Shown: in pieces, positions 18,631-27,138 of the stretch
How positions within the stretch are numbered: position 1 is the stretch's first letter
Layout: every line of letters starts with the position of its first letter
Origin: Pseudomonas lalkuanensis
Lineage (GTDB): Bacteria > Pseudomonadota > Gammaproteobacteria > Pseudomonadales > Pseudomonadaceae
NCBI RefSeq assembly: GCF_008807375.1
Contig: NZ_CP043311.1
Location: forward strand, 4,010,001 to 4,074,000
DNA: 64,000 nucleotides
Reading direction: 5' to 3'
The notes under the pieces: model-generated
The model's database searches: none
Seen by the model: only the letters and a program-made list of their open reading frames with translations
Told to the model about the DNA's origin: nothing
Translations under genes and position numbers: made by a program

Positions 18631-21600
18631 TCTCCGTCAGCCAGGACAGCCCCAGTCATCGGAACGGCATGACACCATGGCCAAGCACAACCGCGACCTC
18701 GGCTACCAGGCCTACCTGCATTGCCTGGCCTTCGCCCTCATAGCGTTGGGCCTCATCAGCCTGGGCGCCTTCCTGGCCAATGCCAGCCCGGCACGCCATG
18801 AACTGGTGCTGCTGCCCGACAGTGCCCTGATCACCCTGTTCGCCGGCATCGCACTGCTGGGTGCCACCCGCAGCCTGCACCGTATCTCGCTGCTGGCGGG
18901 CCTGGCGCTGATCGCCCTGGCTGGTTACAGCCTCGGGCACAACGTGCTGGCCGGCGGCAGTGACCAGGGGCGCTCGCTGGTCAGCGGCTACTTTCGGATT
19001 CGGAGCGAGCTGGCCATAGTCGCCTGCCTGTTTGGCCTGGCCATGCTCCTGGCGGTCACGCGCCAGGGGGGGCGATGGCTCAGCCAGGTCTGCGGCCTGT
19101 CCTTGTTCGGCCTGGCGCTGCTCTCGCAACTCTCCCTGCTGGGAGCAGAGTATGGCCTGCCGCGCTTCGCCTTCCGGCCGGAATCCGGGCACGTCGCCAA
19201 TCTGTTCATCGCCCTGCTTGGTACCGCGGTGTTGATACTCTGTGCGCTACCCGAAGAGGACAGGCGCCTGCTCGATCGGCGCAGCATGGCCACCGGCGTG
19301 ATGGGCGCACTGACCACCTGCATCGGCTGGTACCTGCTCAGCCTGAACGAAGTCTCCACCCTCGGCGCCCACAGTCACCAACTGCTGCTGCGCGCCCAGT
19401 CGTCCATCGAGAACACCGTCACCGTGCGCCGGCAATTGGTCCAGCGCATGGCCGAACGCTGGCAGAGCCTGCACGGCATGCCACCGGAAAGCCTCTGGCA
19501 GCAGGAGGTCGAGAGCTACCTGCGCGACTTCCCCAACCTCAATCTGATCGCCGTGCTGGACGCAGACCTCAAGCCGGTCCGCCAGTACGCCCGCAATCGC
19601 CAGGCCGACCGCTGGCTGGAGCGTTTCCTGTCCCAGGCCGAGCTGCGCGACTGGCTACAGCAGGTTCGAGGGGGCAGCGAGGCGCAAATGAGCCCGGCGC
19701 AAAGCTTCAGCGCCGACAACATCAGCACCCTGGTGGCCACGCCGCTGCGCGTCGACGGGCAAGGCACCGCGCTGCTGGTGGCCAGCCTGGATATCGGCGC
19801 CACCCTGGACCGTCAGATCGGCCGGGACCTGGACGGCTTCGCCCTGGAAGTCTTCGAAGGCCCGAAGCGTATCTACCAGTCCGGCACCGGTATCGATGGT
19901 CACAGCCTGTTCCCGGTGGAGGAGCAACGCAGCGAACTCGGTCCTGAAGGGCGCTGGCGCATACGCACCTACCAGGCCCTGCCGGGCAGAGACAATGCCG
20001 CCGTCTACCTGCCACCACTGTTCATGCTCTTCGGGCTCGGCTTCACCTTCCTGCTAATGGTCAGCCAGAGTTTCTCGCGCCTGGCCATCGAACGCAGTAA
20101 GCGACTGCGCGAAAGCAACCTCGAACTGGAACAGAGCCTGCAGCACCAGGCCCGGCTGCAGGCCCAGAACCAGCGGATCATGGATCACTCCATGGACGTG
20201 CTCTGCTCGGTCGACGCGGAGGAACGTTTCATCCAGGTCAGCCCCTCCTGCCACAGCGTGCTCGGCTATCGCCCAGACGAAATGATTGGCCGCCCCTATA
20301 CCGATTTCGTGCTGATCGAAGACCGCGAGCGCACCCGCACCGAGGTCCAGGCCATCATCCGCGGAGAGTCCTGGGACGCGGTGCGCAACCGCTGCAAGCG
20401 CAAGGACGGCAGCGTGGTCCACCTGCTCTGGTCCGCCGGCTGGTCGGACAGCGAACGCACCCTGTTCGCCGTAGCCCATGACATCACCAGCCTGGTGCGC
20501 CATGAAGCCTACGCCGAGGACCAGCGCGACATCCTCAGCATGATTTCCACCGACCAGCCGCTGCCGGAAATCCTCAAGGCCATCTGCCTGATGAGCGAAA
20601 CCCTGGACCCGACCGCCCTGTGCTCGGTCTTGCTGGTGGATGGCAAGCACAAGCGCCTGCGCCTGGGCGCGGCACCGAGCCTGCCGGACGCCTTCAACCA
20701 GGCACTGGACGGCATGCCCATCGGTCCCCTGGCGGGCGCCTGTGGCACCGCCGTGTTCCGTCGGCAGATGGTGGTCAGTGAAAACATCAGCGAAGACCCG
20801 CTCTGGCACGAGCACCGCGAGCAGGCCCTGCGCCACGGACTGCTGGCCTGCTGGGCGATCCCGCTGATCTCCCACCACGGCGACGTGCTCGGTACTTTCG
20901 CCGTCTACCTGTGCCAGCCTTGCGCGCCGGATGACGAGTCCCTGCAGCTGATCGGCACTGCCGGACAATTGGCGGCCATCGCCATCGAACGCCAGCACGA
21001 CCGCCTGCGCCTGCAGGAGAGCGAACAGCGCTACCGCTCCCTGTTCATCTTCAACCCCGACACGGTGTTCTCCCTGGATCGCGAAGGGCGCTTCCTCAGC
21101 CTCAACCAGGCCGGCTGCGAGCTCATCGACTACAGCGCCACCGAGCTGCTCGGTCAGCCCTTCTCCAACCTGGTGCAGGAAGATGATGTCGAACATGGCC
21201 TCCAGCACTTCCGGGCCGCCCTCGACGGTCTGGCGCAACACTTCGAACTCCGCTGCCGCAACCGCGCCGGCGGGCTGCTGGAACTGGACATCACCCACCT
21301 GCCCATCGTCGTCGAAGGTCAGATCGTAGGCGTGTTCGGCATTGCCAAGGACATTGGCGGGCGCAACCGCATGACCCGCGAGTTGCAGGAAACCCTGACC
21401 CAATCCGAACGCAAGGCATTGCTGCTGCGCGGCCTCAGCGATACCGCAGTGCGTATCGGCGGCATCCTCGATACCCGCGCGCTGCTGGACTTCATGTGCG
21501 AACAGCTGCGCCTGCTGGTGGGGGCGCACCAGTCGCTGCTCAATCTGACCGACGGCCAGGGCCTGGAAGCCTTCTCCCTTTCAGCCAAGTACCAGGCCTG

Positions 21601-24385
21601 GCAGGCGCCGCAGTTGCCCGCCGCAGGCCTGGCGCTCTACGCCCGCGCCTGTGCCGGGAATCAGCCGGTCCTGCTGACCCGCGCCGAACTGGACGCCAGC
21701 GGCGACGAGGGTTCCGGCCAGCTGCCGCTGCAAGGCTGGCTGGCGGTGCCGCTGATCGACCACGGCGGACGCCATCTAGGCCTGATCCAGCTGTCCGACA
21801 AGTTCGACGGCGACTTCAACCAGGACGACCTGGCCATCGCCCAGCAGTTCGCCCAGATGGCGGTGGCCGCGCTGGAAAACATCCGCCTGGTGCAACAGGT
21901 GCTCTCCGGCGAGCAGCGCCTGCAGGAACAACTGGACTTCACCTCCGCCATCACCGATAGCGTCAGCGAAGGCCTGCTGGCGGTGGATCGGCAAGGCAGG
22001 CTGAACTTCGTCAACCCGGCCGCCGCCGAACTGCTCGGCCAGAGTGTCGAAATCCTGCTCGGCCAACCCCTGGCGGCGCACCTGCCGCTGGACCTCTACA
22101 GCGCCGCGGCCAACGGCAGCCGCCACGGCGAAGTCAGCCTGGATGGCGAACTGCATATCGCCTACGACTGCGCGCCTCTGCTGCACGCACAGACCCTCGG
22201 CGGCTGGGTCATCGCCTTCCGCGACATCAGCCGCGCCAAGGAATCGGAGAAGCAGCTGCGCATCCTCCAGCGCAGCATCGAGGCCAGCTACAACGGCGCG
22301 ATGATCTGCGACGCCACCACCGACGAGCTGCCGGTGGTCTACGTCAACCCGGCCTTCGAGCGCATCACCGGCTACAGCGCCGCCGAGGCCATGGGCCGCA
22401 ACTGCCGCTTCCTCCAGGGTGCCGACCGGGAGCAGGCGGGCATCGCCGAAATCCGCCATGCGCTGTCGGAGAAGCGCGAAGTCCACGTGGTGCTGCGCAA
22501 CTTCCGCAAGGACGGCACGCCCTTCTGGAACGACCTCTACATCGCCCCGGTGCCCAATGAACATGGCGAGATCACCCACTTCATCGGCGTGCAGAACGAC
22601 ATCTCCGAGCAGAAACGAGTGGAGTCCGAACTGGCCTACAACGCCAGCCACGACGTGCTCACCGGCCTGCCCAACCGTTCCCTGCTGGAAGACCGCCTGC
22701 GCCAGGGCTGCCAGATCAGCCAGCGCTACCAGCGCAAACTCGCGGTGATGTTCATCGATCTCGACGGTTTCAAGCCGATCAACGACTCCATGGGCCACGG
22801 CATCGGCGACCAGATCCTCGTGGAAGTGGCACGGCGCCTCACCCAGCAGGTGCGTCCCGGCGACACCGTGGCGCGACTCGGGGGCGACGAATTCATCCTG
22901 ATCCTGCCGGACCTGGCCCGCGAGGAAGACGTGCTGCAGGTAGCCGAGCGGGTCATCGACTGCATCGCCCGCCCCTATCCCATCGCCGGCAGCGAGCTGC
23001 ACATCACCGCCAGCCTGGGCATCGCCATGAGCGAAAAAGGCATGCAACAGCCCATGCAGCTGATCCAGCAGGCGGACCTGGCGATGTACAAGGCCAAGCA
23101 GCAGGGGCGCAATTGCTACCAGTGGTACACCACTGACCTTGAGCAGAAGGTCAGCGAGCGCGTGACCCTGCGCAACGAACTGCAGAAGGCCCTGGAAGCC
23201 AACGCCTTCATGCTCTACTACCAGCCGCAGATCGACGGCCGCAATGGCCGCGTCACCGGCTTCGAGGCCCTGCTGCGCTGGCAGCATCCGCTGCTCGGCT
23301 TCATCTCGCCAGCGCAGTTCGTGCCGGTGGCCGAGGACACCGGGCAGATCATCCCGCTGAGCGAATGGGTACTGGCCACCGCCTGCCGCGCCTGCCGCGA
23401 ACTGCTCGACCGGGGCATGACCGGCACCGTGGTGGCGGTGAACATCTCGGCCGTGCACTTCCAGCGCAACATCTTCGTCGACAGCGTGCGGCGCGTTCTC
23501 GAAGAAACCCGGCTACCCGCCGAGCTGCTGGAACTGGAGATCACCGAGACCGTGCTGCTGGACAACGCCGAGCGCGCCATCGCCACCCTGCAGGCGCTGA
23601 AGGCCCTGGGCGTACGCTTGTCGATCGACGACTTCGGCACCGGCTTCTCCAGCCTCAACTACCTGAAGCGCCTGCCCATCGACAAAGTGAAGATCGACCG
23701 CGCCTTCGTCCAGGAAATCATCAGCGACCGCCACGACGCCGCGATCACCCAGGGCATCATCTCCATGGCCCATCACCTGCGCCTGCGGGTGATCGCCGAA
23801 GGGGTGGAAAGCGAGTCCCAGTTCGCCTTCCTGAAGAAGAGCCATTGCGACGAATTCCAGGGCTACTACTTCGCCCGGCCGATGCCCTTCGAGCAGCTCG
23901 ACCAGTTTCTCCACGAGCACCACAAGAGCCCGGCGGCCTACCTGGATACCCGCGCCGGCTCCAGCAACACCCAGACCCTGCTCCTGCTCGACGATGAAGA
24001 AAACATCCTCCGCGCCCTGACTCGCGTGCTGCGCCGCGACGGCTACCAGATCCTCACCGCCAGCCGCGCCCAGGACGCCTTCGCGCAACTGGCCAAGCAC
24101 GACATCCAGGTCATCCTCTCCGACCAGCGCATGCCGGAAATGAACGGCACGGAGTTCCTCAGCCGAGTCAAGGACCTCTACCCCGACACCATCCGCATCG
24201 TGCTGTCCGGCTACACCGACCTCAAATCCGTCACCGATGCCATCAACCAGGGCGCCATCTACAAGTTCCTCACCAAGCCCTGGGACGACGAGCAGCTACG
24301 CGCCGTGATCGCCCAGGCGTTCCTCCATCACAGCATGGCCAAGGCGAAGGAAGAAAGTGCGGCAGTGGGGCAAGACGGGGAATGA
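18623..24385 (+). CDS. Giant membrane sensor: PAS/GAF/LOV-GGDEF-EAL-receiver protein
   Basis: A 1,920-residue c-di-GMP signalling protein. Order by rough residue: membrane bundle 30-245, extracytoplasmic region 250-455, membrane helix 463-483, PAS 516-626, GAF 636-792, PAS 800-916, GAF 933-1092, PAS 1103-1202, LOV 1213-1333, GGDEF 1333-1496, EAL 1517-1763, receiver 1785-1903. The LOV core GRNCRFLQG has the photoactive Cys at 1261, with the NFRKDGTPFWN and FIGVQNDI motifs also present. The cyclase site RLGGDEF (GGDEF at 1420) has an RxxD inhibitory site at 1411-1414. The EAL domain keeps EAL (1548), LEITET and DDFGTGFSSL. The receiver has D1834 in SDQRMPEMNG. Both enzymatic domains look intact. 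The start is uncertain: ATG 18623 has GGAGGG 11 bases upstream; ATG 18614 and 18677 are alternatives. Confidence 0.93.
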   Translation: MTDLRQPGQPQSSERHDTMAKHNRDLGYQAYLHCLAFALIALGLISLGAFLANASPARHELVLLPDSALITLFAGIALLGATRSLHRISLLAGLALIALAGYSLGHNVLAGGSDQGRSLVSGYFRIRSELAIVACLFGLAMLLAVTRQGGRWLSQVCGLSLFGLALLSQLSLLGAEYGLPRFAFRPESGHVANLFIALLGTAVLILCALPEEDRRLLDRRSMATGVMGALTTCIGWYLLSLNEVSTLGAHSHQLLLRAQSSIENTVTVRRQLVQRMAERWQSLHGMPPESLWQQEVESYLRDFPNLNLIAVLDADLKPVRQYARNRQADRWLERFLSQAELRDWLQQVRGGSEAQMSPAQSFSADNISTLVATPLRVDGQGTALLVASLDIGATLDRQIGRDLDGFALEVFEGPKRIYQSGTGIDGHSLFPVEEQRSELGPEGRWRIRTYQALPGRDNAAVYLPPLFMLFGLGFTFLLMVSQSFSRLAIERSKRLRESNLELEQSLQHQARLQAQNQRIMDHSMDVLCSVDAEERFIQVSPSCHSVLGYRPDEMIGRPYTDFVLIEDRERTRTEVQAIIRGESWDAVRNRCKRKDGSVVHLLWSAGWSDSERTLFAVAHDITSLVRHEAYAEDQRDILSMISTDQPLPEILKAICLMSETLDPTALCSVLLVDGKHKRLRLGAAPSLPDAFNQALDGMPIGPLAGACGTAVFRRQMVVSENISEDPLWHEHREQALRHGLLACWAIPLISHHGDVLGTFAVYLCQPCAPDDESLQLIGTAGQLAAIAIERQHDRLRLQESEQRYRSLFIFNPDTVFSLDREGRFLSLNQAGCELIDYSATELLGQPFSNLVQEDDVEHGLQHFRAALDGLAQHFELRCRNRAGGLLELDITHLPIVVEGQIVGVFGIAKDIGGRNRMTRELQETLTQSERKALLLRGLSDTAVRIGGILDTRALLDFMCEQLRLLVGAHQSLLNLTDGQGLEAFSLSAKYQAWQAPQLPAAGLALYARACAGNQPVLLTRAELDASGDEGSGQLPLQGWLAVPLIDHGGRHLGLIQLSDKFDGDFNQDDLAIAQQFAQMAVAALENIRLVQQVLSGEQRLQEQLDFTSAITDSVSEGLLAVDRQGRLNFVNPAAAELLGQSVEILLGQPLAAHLPLDLYSAAANGSRHGEVSLDGELHIAYDCAPLLHAQTLGGWVIAFRDISRAKESEKQLRILQRSIEASYNGAMICDATTDELPVVYVNPAFERITGYSAAEAMGRNCRFLQGADREQAGIAEIRHALSEKREVHVVLRNFRKDGTPFWNDLYIAPVPNEHGEITHFIGVQNDISEQKRVESELAYNASHDVLTGLPNRSLLEDRLRQGCQISQRYQRKLAVMFIDLDGFKPINDSMGHGIGDQILVEVARRLTQQVRPGDTVARLGGDEFILILPDLAREEDVLQVAERVIDCIARPYPIAGSELHITASLGIAMSEKGMQQPMQLIQQADLAMYKAKQQGRNCYQWYTTDLEQKVSERVTLRNELQKALEANAFMLYYQPQIDGRNGRVTGFEALLRWQHPLLGFISPAQFVPVAEDTGQIIPLSEWVLATACRACRELLDRGMTGTVVAVNISAVHFQRNIFVDSVRRVLEETRLPAELLELEITETVLLDNAERAIATLQALKALGVRLSIDDFGTGFSSLNYLKRLPIDKVKIDRAFVQEIISDRHDAAITQGIISMAHHLRLRVIAEGVESESQFAFLKKSHCDEFQGYYFARPMPFEQLDQFLHEHHKSPAAYLDTRAGSSNTQTLLLLDDEENILRALTRVLRRDGYQILTASRAQDAFAQLAKHDIQVILSDQRMPEMNGTEFLSRVKDLYPDTIRIVLSGYTDLKSVTDAINQGAIYKFLTKPWDDEQLRAVIAQAFLHHSMAKAKEESAAVGQDGE

Positions 24386-24391
24386 GCGACT

Positions 24392-24416
24392 CTTGTGGGA
24401 ACGAGTGCATTCGCGA
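24392..24416. repeat. Partial REP-like element
   Basis: TTGTGGGAACGAGTGCATT with CGCGAA resembles one arm of the palindrome at 14549 but its second arm is missing. It lies between the convergent sensor gene and endonuclease gene. Confidence 0.5.
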
Positions 24417-24428
24417 AAGCTGTTGCCA

Positions 24429-25118
24429 CTATCGCGGGCAGACTTCCATATCCACCTTGCCCACGAACGGATTGCCGTAGCCCATCACGCAGGCAACGCG
24501 TTGGTTGCGATTGCGCTCCCAGGCTTCCACCGGGTACTGGCGGTTCCACGCGTTATAGAGTTTGCGGTCCTGGCTGGAGATTTTCAGGCCGTAACGATCG
24601 CTCATGTAGAAGTAGGTGCGCGCGATCATTCCGCGAATCTGCTGGCGGGGCATCGCCTTGCGCGCCTTGAAGTCCACCACCATGGGGCAGGCGCCGTACT
24701 GGCTGGGCTTCTGTGGAAGCCAGGCGAAGCTGTAGTTGCTGCGGTCGCCATTCACCTCGCCGATGCTCGGCACCAGGTTATGCAGATCCGCCTCGGCGCG
24801 CTGATAGGTGGTGTCGTTCTCTGCGCAATTCTTGCGCCCCCCTTTCTGCCAGCACTGGCGCTGATGGCCGATCACCCAGGCCGGCACGATGTGCTCCCAC
24901 TCGATGCGCTTGGCCCGCTGCGGCGCCTTCCTCGGGACATAACCACAGCTCTTCAAATCCACCCGGTTGCCCTGGTAGCGGCAGCCACAATAGAACTCCA
25001 CCGGGTGGGTGGCGTAGAGCTTCCACGCAACCTTCTTGGCTTCGTTGAACGTGCGGGGAGCGGCGGCTTCCGTGGCAGCGGAAAACAACAGGCAAAACAG
25101 CAGGATAGAGCGGATCAT
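24429..25118 (-). CDS. endA: Endonuclease I (EndA-type periplasmic or secreted nuclease)
   Basis: Non-specific DNA endonuclease exported from the cytoplasm. The 229-residue protein starts MIRSILLFCLLFSAATEAAAPR, a signal peptide cleaved near AEA/APR. The nuclease core has the beta-beta-alpha-metal motif EWEHIVPAW and the DLHNLVPSIGEVNGDRSN segment, with paired cysteines (FYCGCRY, KSCGY, QCWQKGGRKNC, GACP, ACVMGY) typical of the family. A longer frame to 25193 adds 25 residues in front of the signal peptide and is rejected. It is convergent with the giant sensor gene and divergent from a LexA-controlled small-gene pair. Confidence 0.92.
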   Translation of the reverse strand: MIRSILLFCLLFSAATEAAAPRTFNEAKKVAWKLYATHPVEFYCGCRYQGNRVDLKSCGYVPRKAPQRAKRIEWEHIVPAWVIGHQRQCWQKGGRKNCAENDTTYQRAEADLHNLVPSIGEVNGDRSNYSFAWLPQKPSQYGACPMVVDFKARKAMPRQQIRGMIARTYFYMSDRYGLKISSQDRKLYNAWNRQYPVEAWERNRNQRVACVMGYGNPFVGKVDMEVCPR

Positions 25119-25213
25119 CAGGATTCGTGTTCCCGGGAACTGCGTCAGGGGGAAATGACTGACAACAGATTTTTCCTTTGGTTTGGTTGCCATCGGACCG
25201 CGGCAACTGTTAT

Positions 25214-25229
25214 CTGTATAAATATACAG
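25214..25229 (+). promoter_or_regulatory. LexA (SOS) box
   Basis: CTGTATAAATATACAG fits the LexA consensus CTGT-N8-ACAG, with the AT-rich centre usual for strong sites. It ends 18 bases before the ATG of a 46-codon gene and 95 bases from the divergent endA start. It should place the rightward pair, and perhaps endA, under SOS control. Confidence 0.85.
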
Positions 25230-25247
25230 TAATCCAGGAAAAGTCCT

Positions 25248-25388
25248 ATGCCTGTATCAGCCCCGATCCGCTTGCCGATGCCCGAACAACCTGTTCCGTC
25301 GAACATTCCGTTGCCCTACCAGCTGCCGCTGCCCTTCCCGCCCCGCGGCCAGGTGCAGCCCCTGCTCGCCGGCCGGCAGCTGCACTGA
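25248..25388 (+). CDS. Small proline-rich protein, SOS-controlled (predicted)
   Basis: A 46-codon gene directly downstream of the LexA box. AGGAAAA lies 7-8 bases before the ATG. The product begins MPVSAPIRLPMPEQPVP and is about one quarter proline, with many Leu/Pro repeats (LPYQLPLPFPP) and no Cys; it ends AGRQLH. It has no recognisable domain and looks disordered, perhaps a protein-interaction peptide. The next gene starts 20 bases after the stop, so the two probably form an operon. I do not recognise a named homologue. The strong ribosome site and LexA box support it being real. Confidence 0.7.
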   Translation: MPVSAPIRLPMPEQPVPSNIPLPYQLPLPFPPRGQVQPLLAGRQLH

Positions 25389-25408
25389 ATCCACCCGAGG
25401 ACGCCCAG

Positions 25409-25720
25409 ATGCTGGATGTGCGCCAGTTGAAGTACACCGTCAGCCGCATGGCTCCGGAAGAGGTCCGCGAAGCGGTGGAAGAACTACGCCTGGAAGGCCT
25501 GGTGACCGATGGCAAGACCCCCTTCGGCCGCCTGCATTTCAATACCTGCCTGGCCGAGATCGAGGCCCTGTTCCAGCGCGCCGGCTATCACCGCCAACTG
25601 GACGTGGTGGGCTATCAGGGTCAGGCCTATGCCCTGTTCGACCCGGCCCGCTGGGAACCGGTGCAGGTACTCAGGTGGCTGAAGGACTACGTGGACTCGC
25701 GCCAGGTGGAGAGCGCCTAG
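25409..25720 (+). CDS. Hypothetical 103-aa protein in LexA-controlled operon
   Basis: The second gene after the LexA box. The product starts MLDVRQLKYTVSRMAPEEV, with GAGG 8 bases before the ATG. It is soluble, mixed alpha/beta and acidic, with a helix (PEEVREAVEELRLEGLV) then TPFGRLHFNTCLAEIEALFQRAGYHRQLDVVGYQGQ-type segments and an aromatic end (LRWLKDYVDSRQ). The helix plus beta-hairpin spacing could be a winged-helix fold, but I see no clear motif. The longer frame from 25178 runs through the LexA box and is not used. It overlaps the convergent transporter gene by four bases. No function is assigned; the SOS context suggests a damage response. Confidence 0.8.
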   Translation: MLDVRQLKYTVSRMAPEEVREAVEELRLEGLVTDGKTPFGRLHFNTCLAEIEALFQRAGYHRQLDVVGYQGQAYALFDPARWEPVQVLRWLKDYVDSRQVESA

Positions 25721-26598
25721 CGCTTTTGCGCGTATGCCATGAACAGCCCGCTGCCGACGATGATGGCGATGCCGAGCAGGCCGATCTGGTCGGGCGCGTG
25801 GTTGAACAACAGCAGCCCGAGCAGACCGGCGAAGACGATCTGCCCATAGCCGAAGGGTGCCAGCAGTGGCGGCGAGGCGTGGCGGAACGCCTGGGTCAGC
25901 AGCATGTGCCCGCCCATGCCGCAGGTGCCCAGCGCCAGCATCAGCAGGCTGTGGCCGAGGGTATCCGGCAAGTGCCAGAAGAACGGCACCAGGGCGCTCA
26001 TGATCAGTGTGTTGGTCAGGCCGGTGATGAAGTTGCTGGTGGCCGAGCTGTCGGTCCGGGCCAGGATGCGGGTCAGCAACTGGTAGAAGGCGAAGCAGAC
26101 TGCAGCCGCCAGGGGATAGAGAATCGCCGGCGTGAATAGCGCACTCCCCGGCCGCACGACCAGCAGCACTCCGGCAAAGCCCACCAGTACCGCTCCCCAC
26201 TGTCCAGGGGACACCCGCTCCTTCAGCAGCGGCACCGAAAGCGTGGTGACCAGCAGCGGCGCCAGGAAGATCACCGAGGTCGCCTCGGCCAACGGGATAT
26301 GCCGCAGGCCTGTGGTGAACAGCAGGCTCACCCCGATCAGGCAAAGCGCCCGCGCCACCTGCAGCAACGGTCGCCTGGTGCGCAGTACCCGCATACCCTC
26401 ACGCGGCAGCAGGAAGCCCGCCATCAGCAGGGTGTGCACCAGGTAGCGCACCCAGACCACCATCACGATGGGATAAAAGGCCGAGAGGTACTTGGAGATC
26501 GCGTCGTGGCTGGAGAACAGGAACGTAGCCAGGCAAACCAGAACGATGCCTTTCAGCGGCTGGTCCACGCGTTGCGACAGGGGACTTTGGGAGCTCAT
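25717..26598 (-). CDS. EamA/DMT-family membrane transporter
   Basis: A 293-residue drug/metabolite transporter-family protein with about ten membrane helices in two EamA repeats (about 16-145 and 160-290). The repeat hallmarks are GLRHIPLAEATSVIFLAPLLV near 100-120 and APFGYGQIVFAGLLGLLLF near 245-265. It likely exports a small metabolite; the substrate cannot be told from sequence. The ATG at 26598 begins MSSQSPLSQRVDQPLKG. It is transcribed alone on the minus strand and its stop overlaps the end of the convergent 103-aa gene. Confidence 0.9.
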   Translation of the reverse strand: MSSQSPLSQRVDQPLKGIVLVCLATFLFSSHDAISKYLSAFYPIVMVVWVRYLVHTLLMAGFLLPREGMRVLRTRRPLLQVARALCLIGVSLLFTTGLRHIPLAEATSVIFLAPLLVTTLSVPLLKERVSPGQWGAVLVGFAGVLLVVRPGSALFTPAILYPLAAAVCFAFYQLLTRILARTDSSATSNFITGLTNTLIMSALVPFFWHLPDTLGHSLLMLALGTCGMGGHMLLTQAFRHASPPLLAPFGYGQIVFAGLLGLLLFNHAPDQIGLLGIAIIVGSGLFMAYAQKR

Positions 26599-26859
26599 CA
26601 GGGATCCGGGTCGTCTGCGGGGAAAGGGCTTGGTAGCAGACTAATGATTAGGCGACTCAAGATATCGGCTTAACCAAGGCGACTCAAGGGGCCAGCCCCT
26701 GGAGCACCGGGGGGGCGATAGATCCGCTCTGGTGAATCACTTCGCCCCGACATCCACGCTGCTCCGCTCCCCAGCAGAACCCGTCCGACTCGACTAGGCT
26801 GCTGAGGCAGCGCCCCGCGAGGCAACACCTGAGCGATACAAACCACCAGGAGAAGAACA

Positions 26860-26934
26860 ATGCAGAACGCCCTGACCGGTTTCCGTGCAATCCTCACCTG
26901 TGTATTGGCCGACCTGGCCCTGGCGCTGGCCTGA
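26860..26934 (+). CDS. Possible 24-aa hydrophobic peptide
   Basis: ATG at 26860 follows AGGAGA with a 6-base spacer, a strong ribosome site. The 24-residue peptide begins MQNALTGFRAILTCVLADL and ends in an Ala/Leu run, so it would be a short hydrophobic or membrane helix. A GC-rich hairpin follows three bases after the stop. Such an arrangement (good ribosome site, short hydrophobic frame, hairpin) fits small membrane peptides, but the frame is too short to be judged by composition. Confidence 0.45.
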   Translation: MQNALTGFRAILTCVLADLALALA

Positions 26935-26936
26935 GA

Positions 26937-26966
26937 AGAGCCCCGGCATTCGCCGGAGCCCGCTCT
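26937..26966 (+). terminator. Hairpin after the 24-codon frame
   Basis: Nested stems AGAGC/GCTCT and CCGGC/GCCGG with an ATTC loop begin three bases after the TGA. No T run follows. A terminator or processing signal for a short transcript is likely. Confidence 0.45.
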
Positions 26967-27138
26967 GTGCCGATAGCCCCAGCGCAACTTCATTACTGAG
27001 AAAGCCGAACGATTCCAGACTGCAGGCTGACCCGGAAACCTTATAGCGATTTTGTATGACGACCATCATGTACGACCAATGGAATTACGCATATCATTCA
27101 AACCATCCAGGCCACTCCCCTAAGCCCAGGAGCCCGCC

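Larger units (their letters stand above)
26599..27138. other. Intergenic region with possible small peptide gene
   Basis: A 540-base gap between divergent genes. It holds an 11-bp direct repeat GGCGACTCAAG (26651-26661 and 26678-26688) just upstream of the transporter gene, a possible 24-codon gene at 26860, and a hairpin after it. I see no recognisable promoter for the thiolase at 27139 and no RNA family. Confidence 0.5.
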
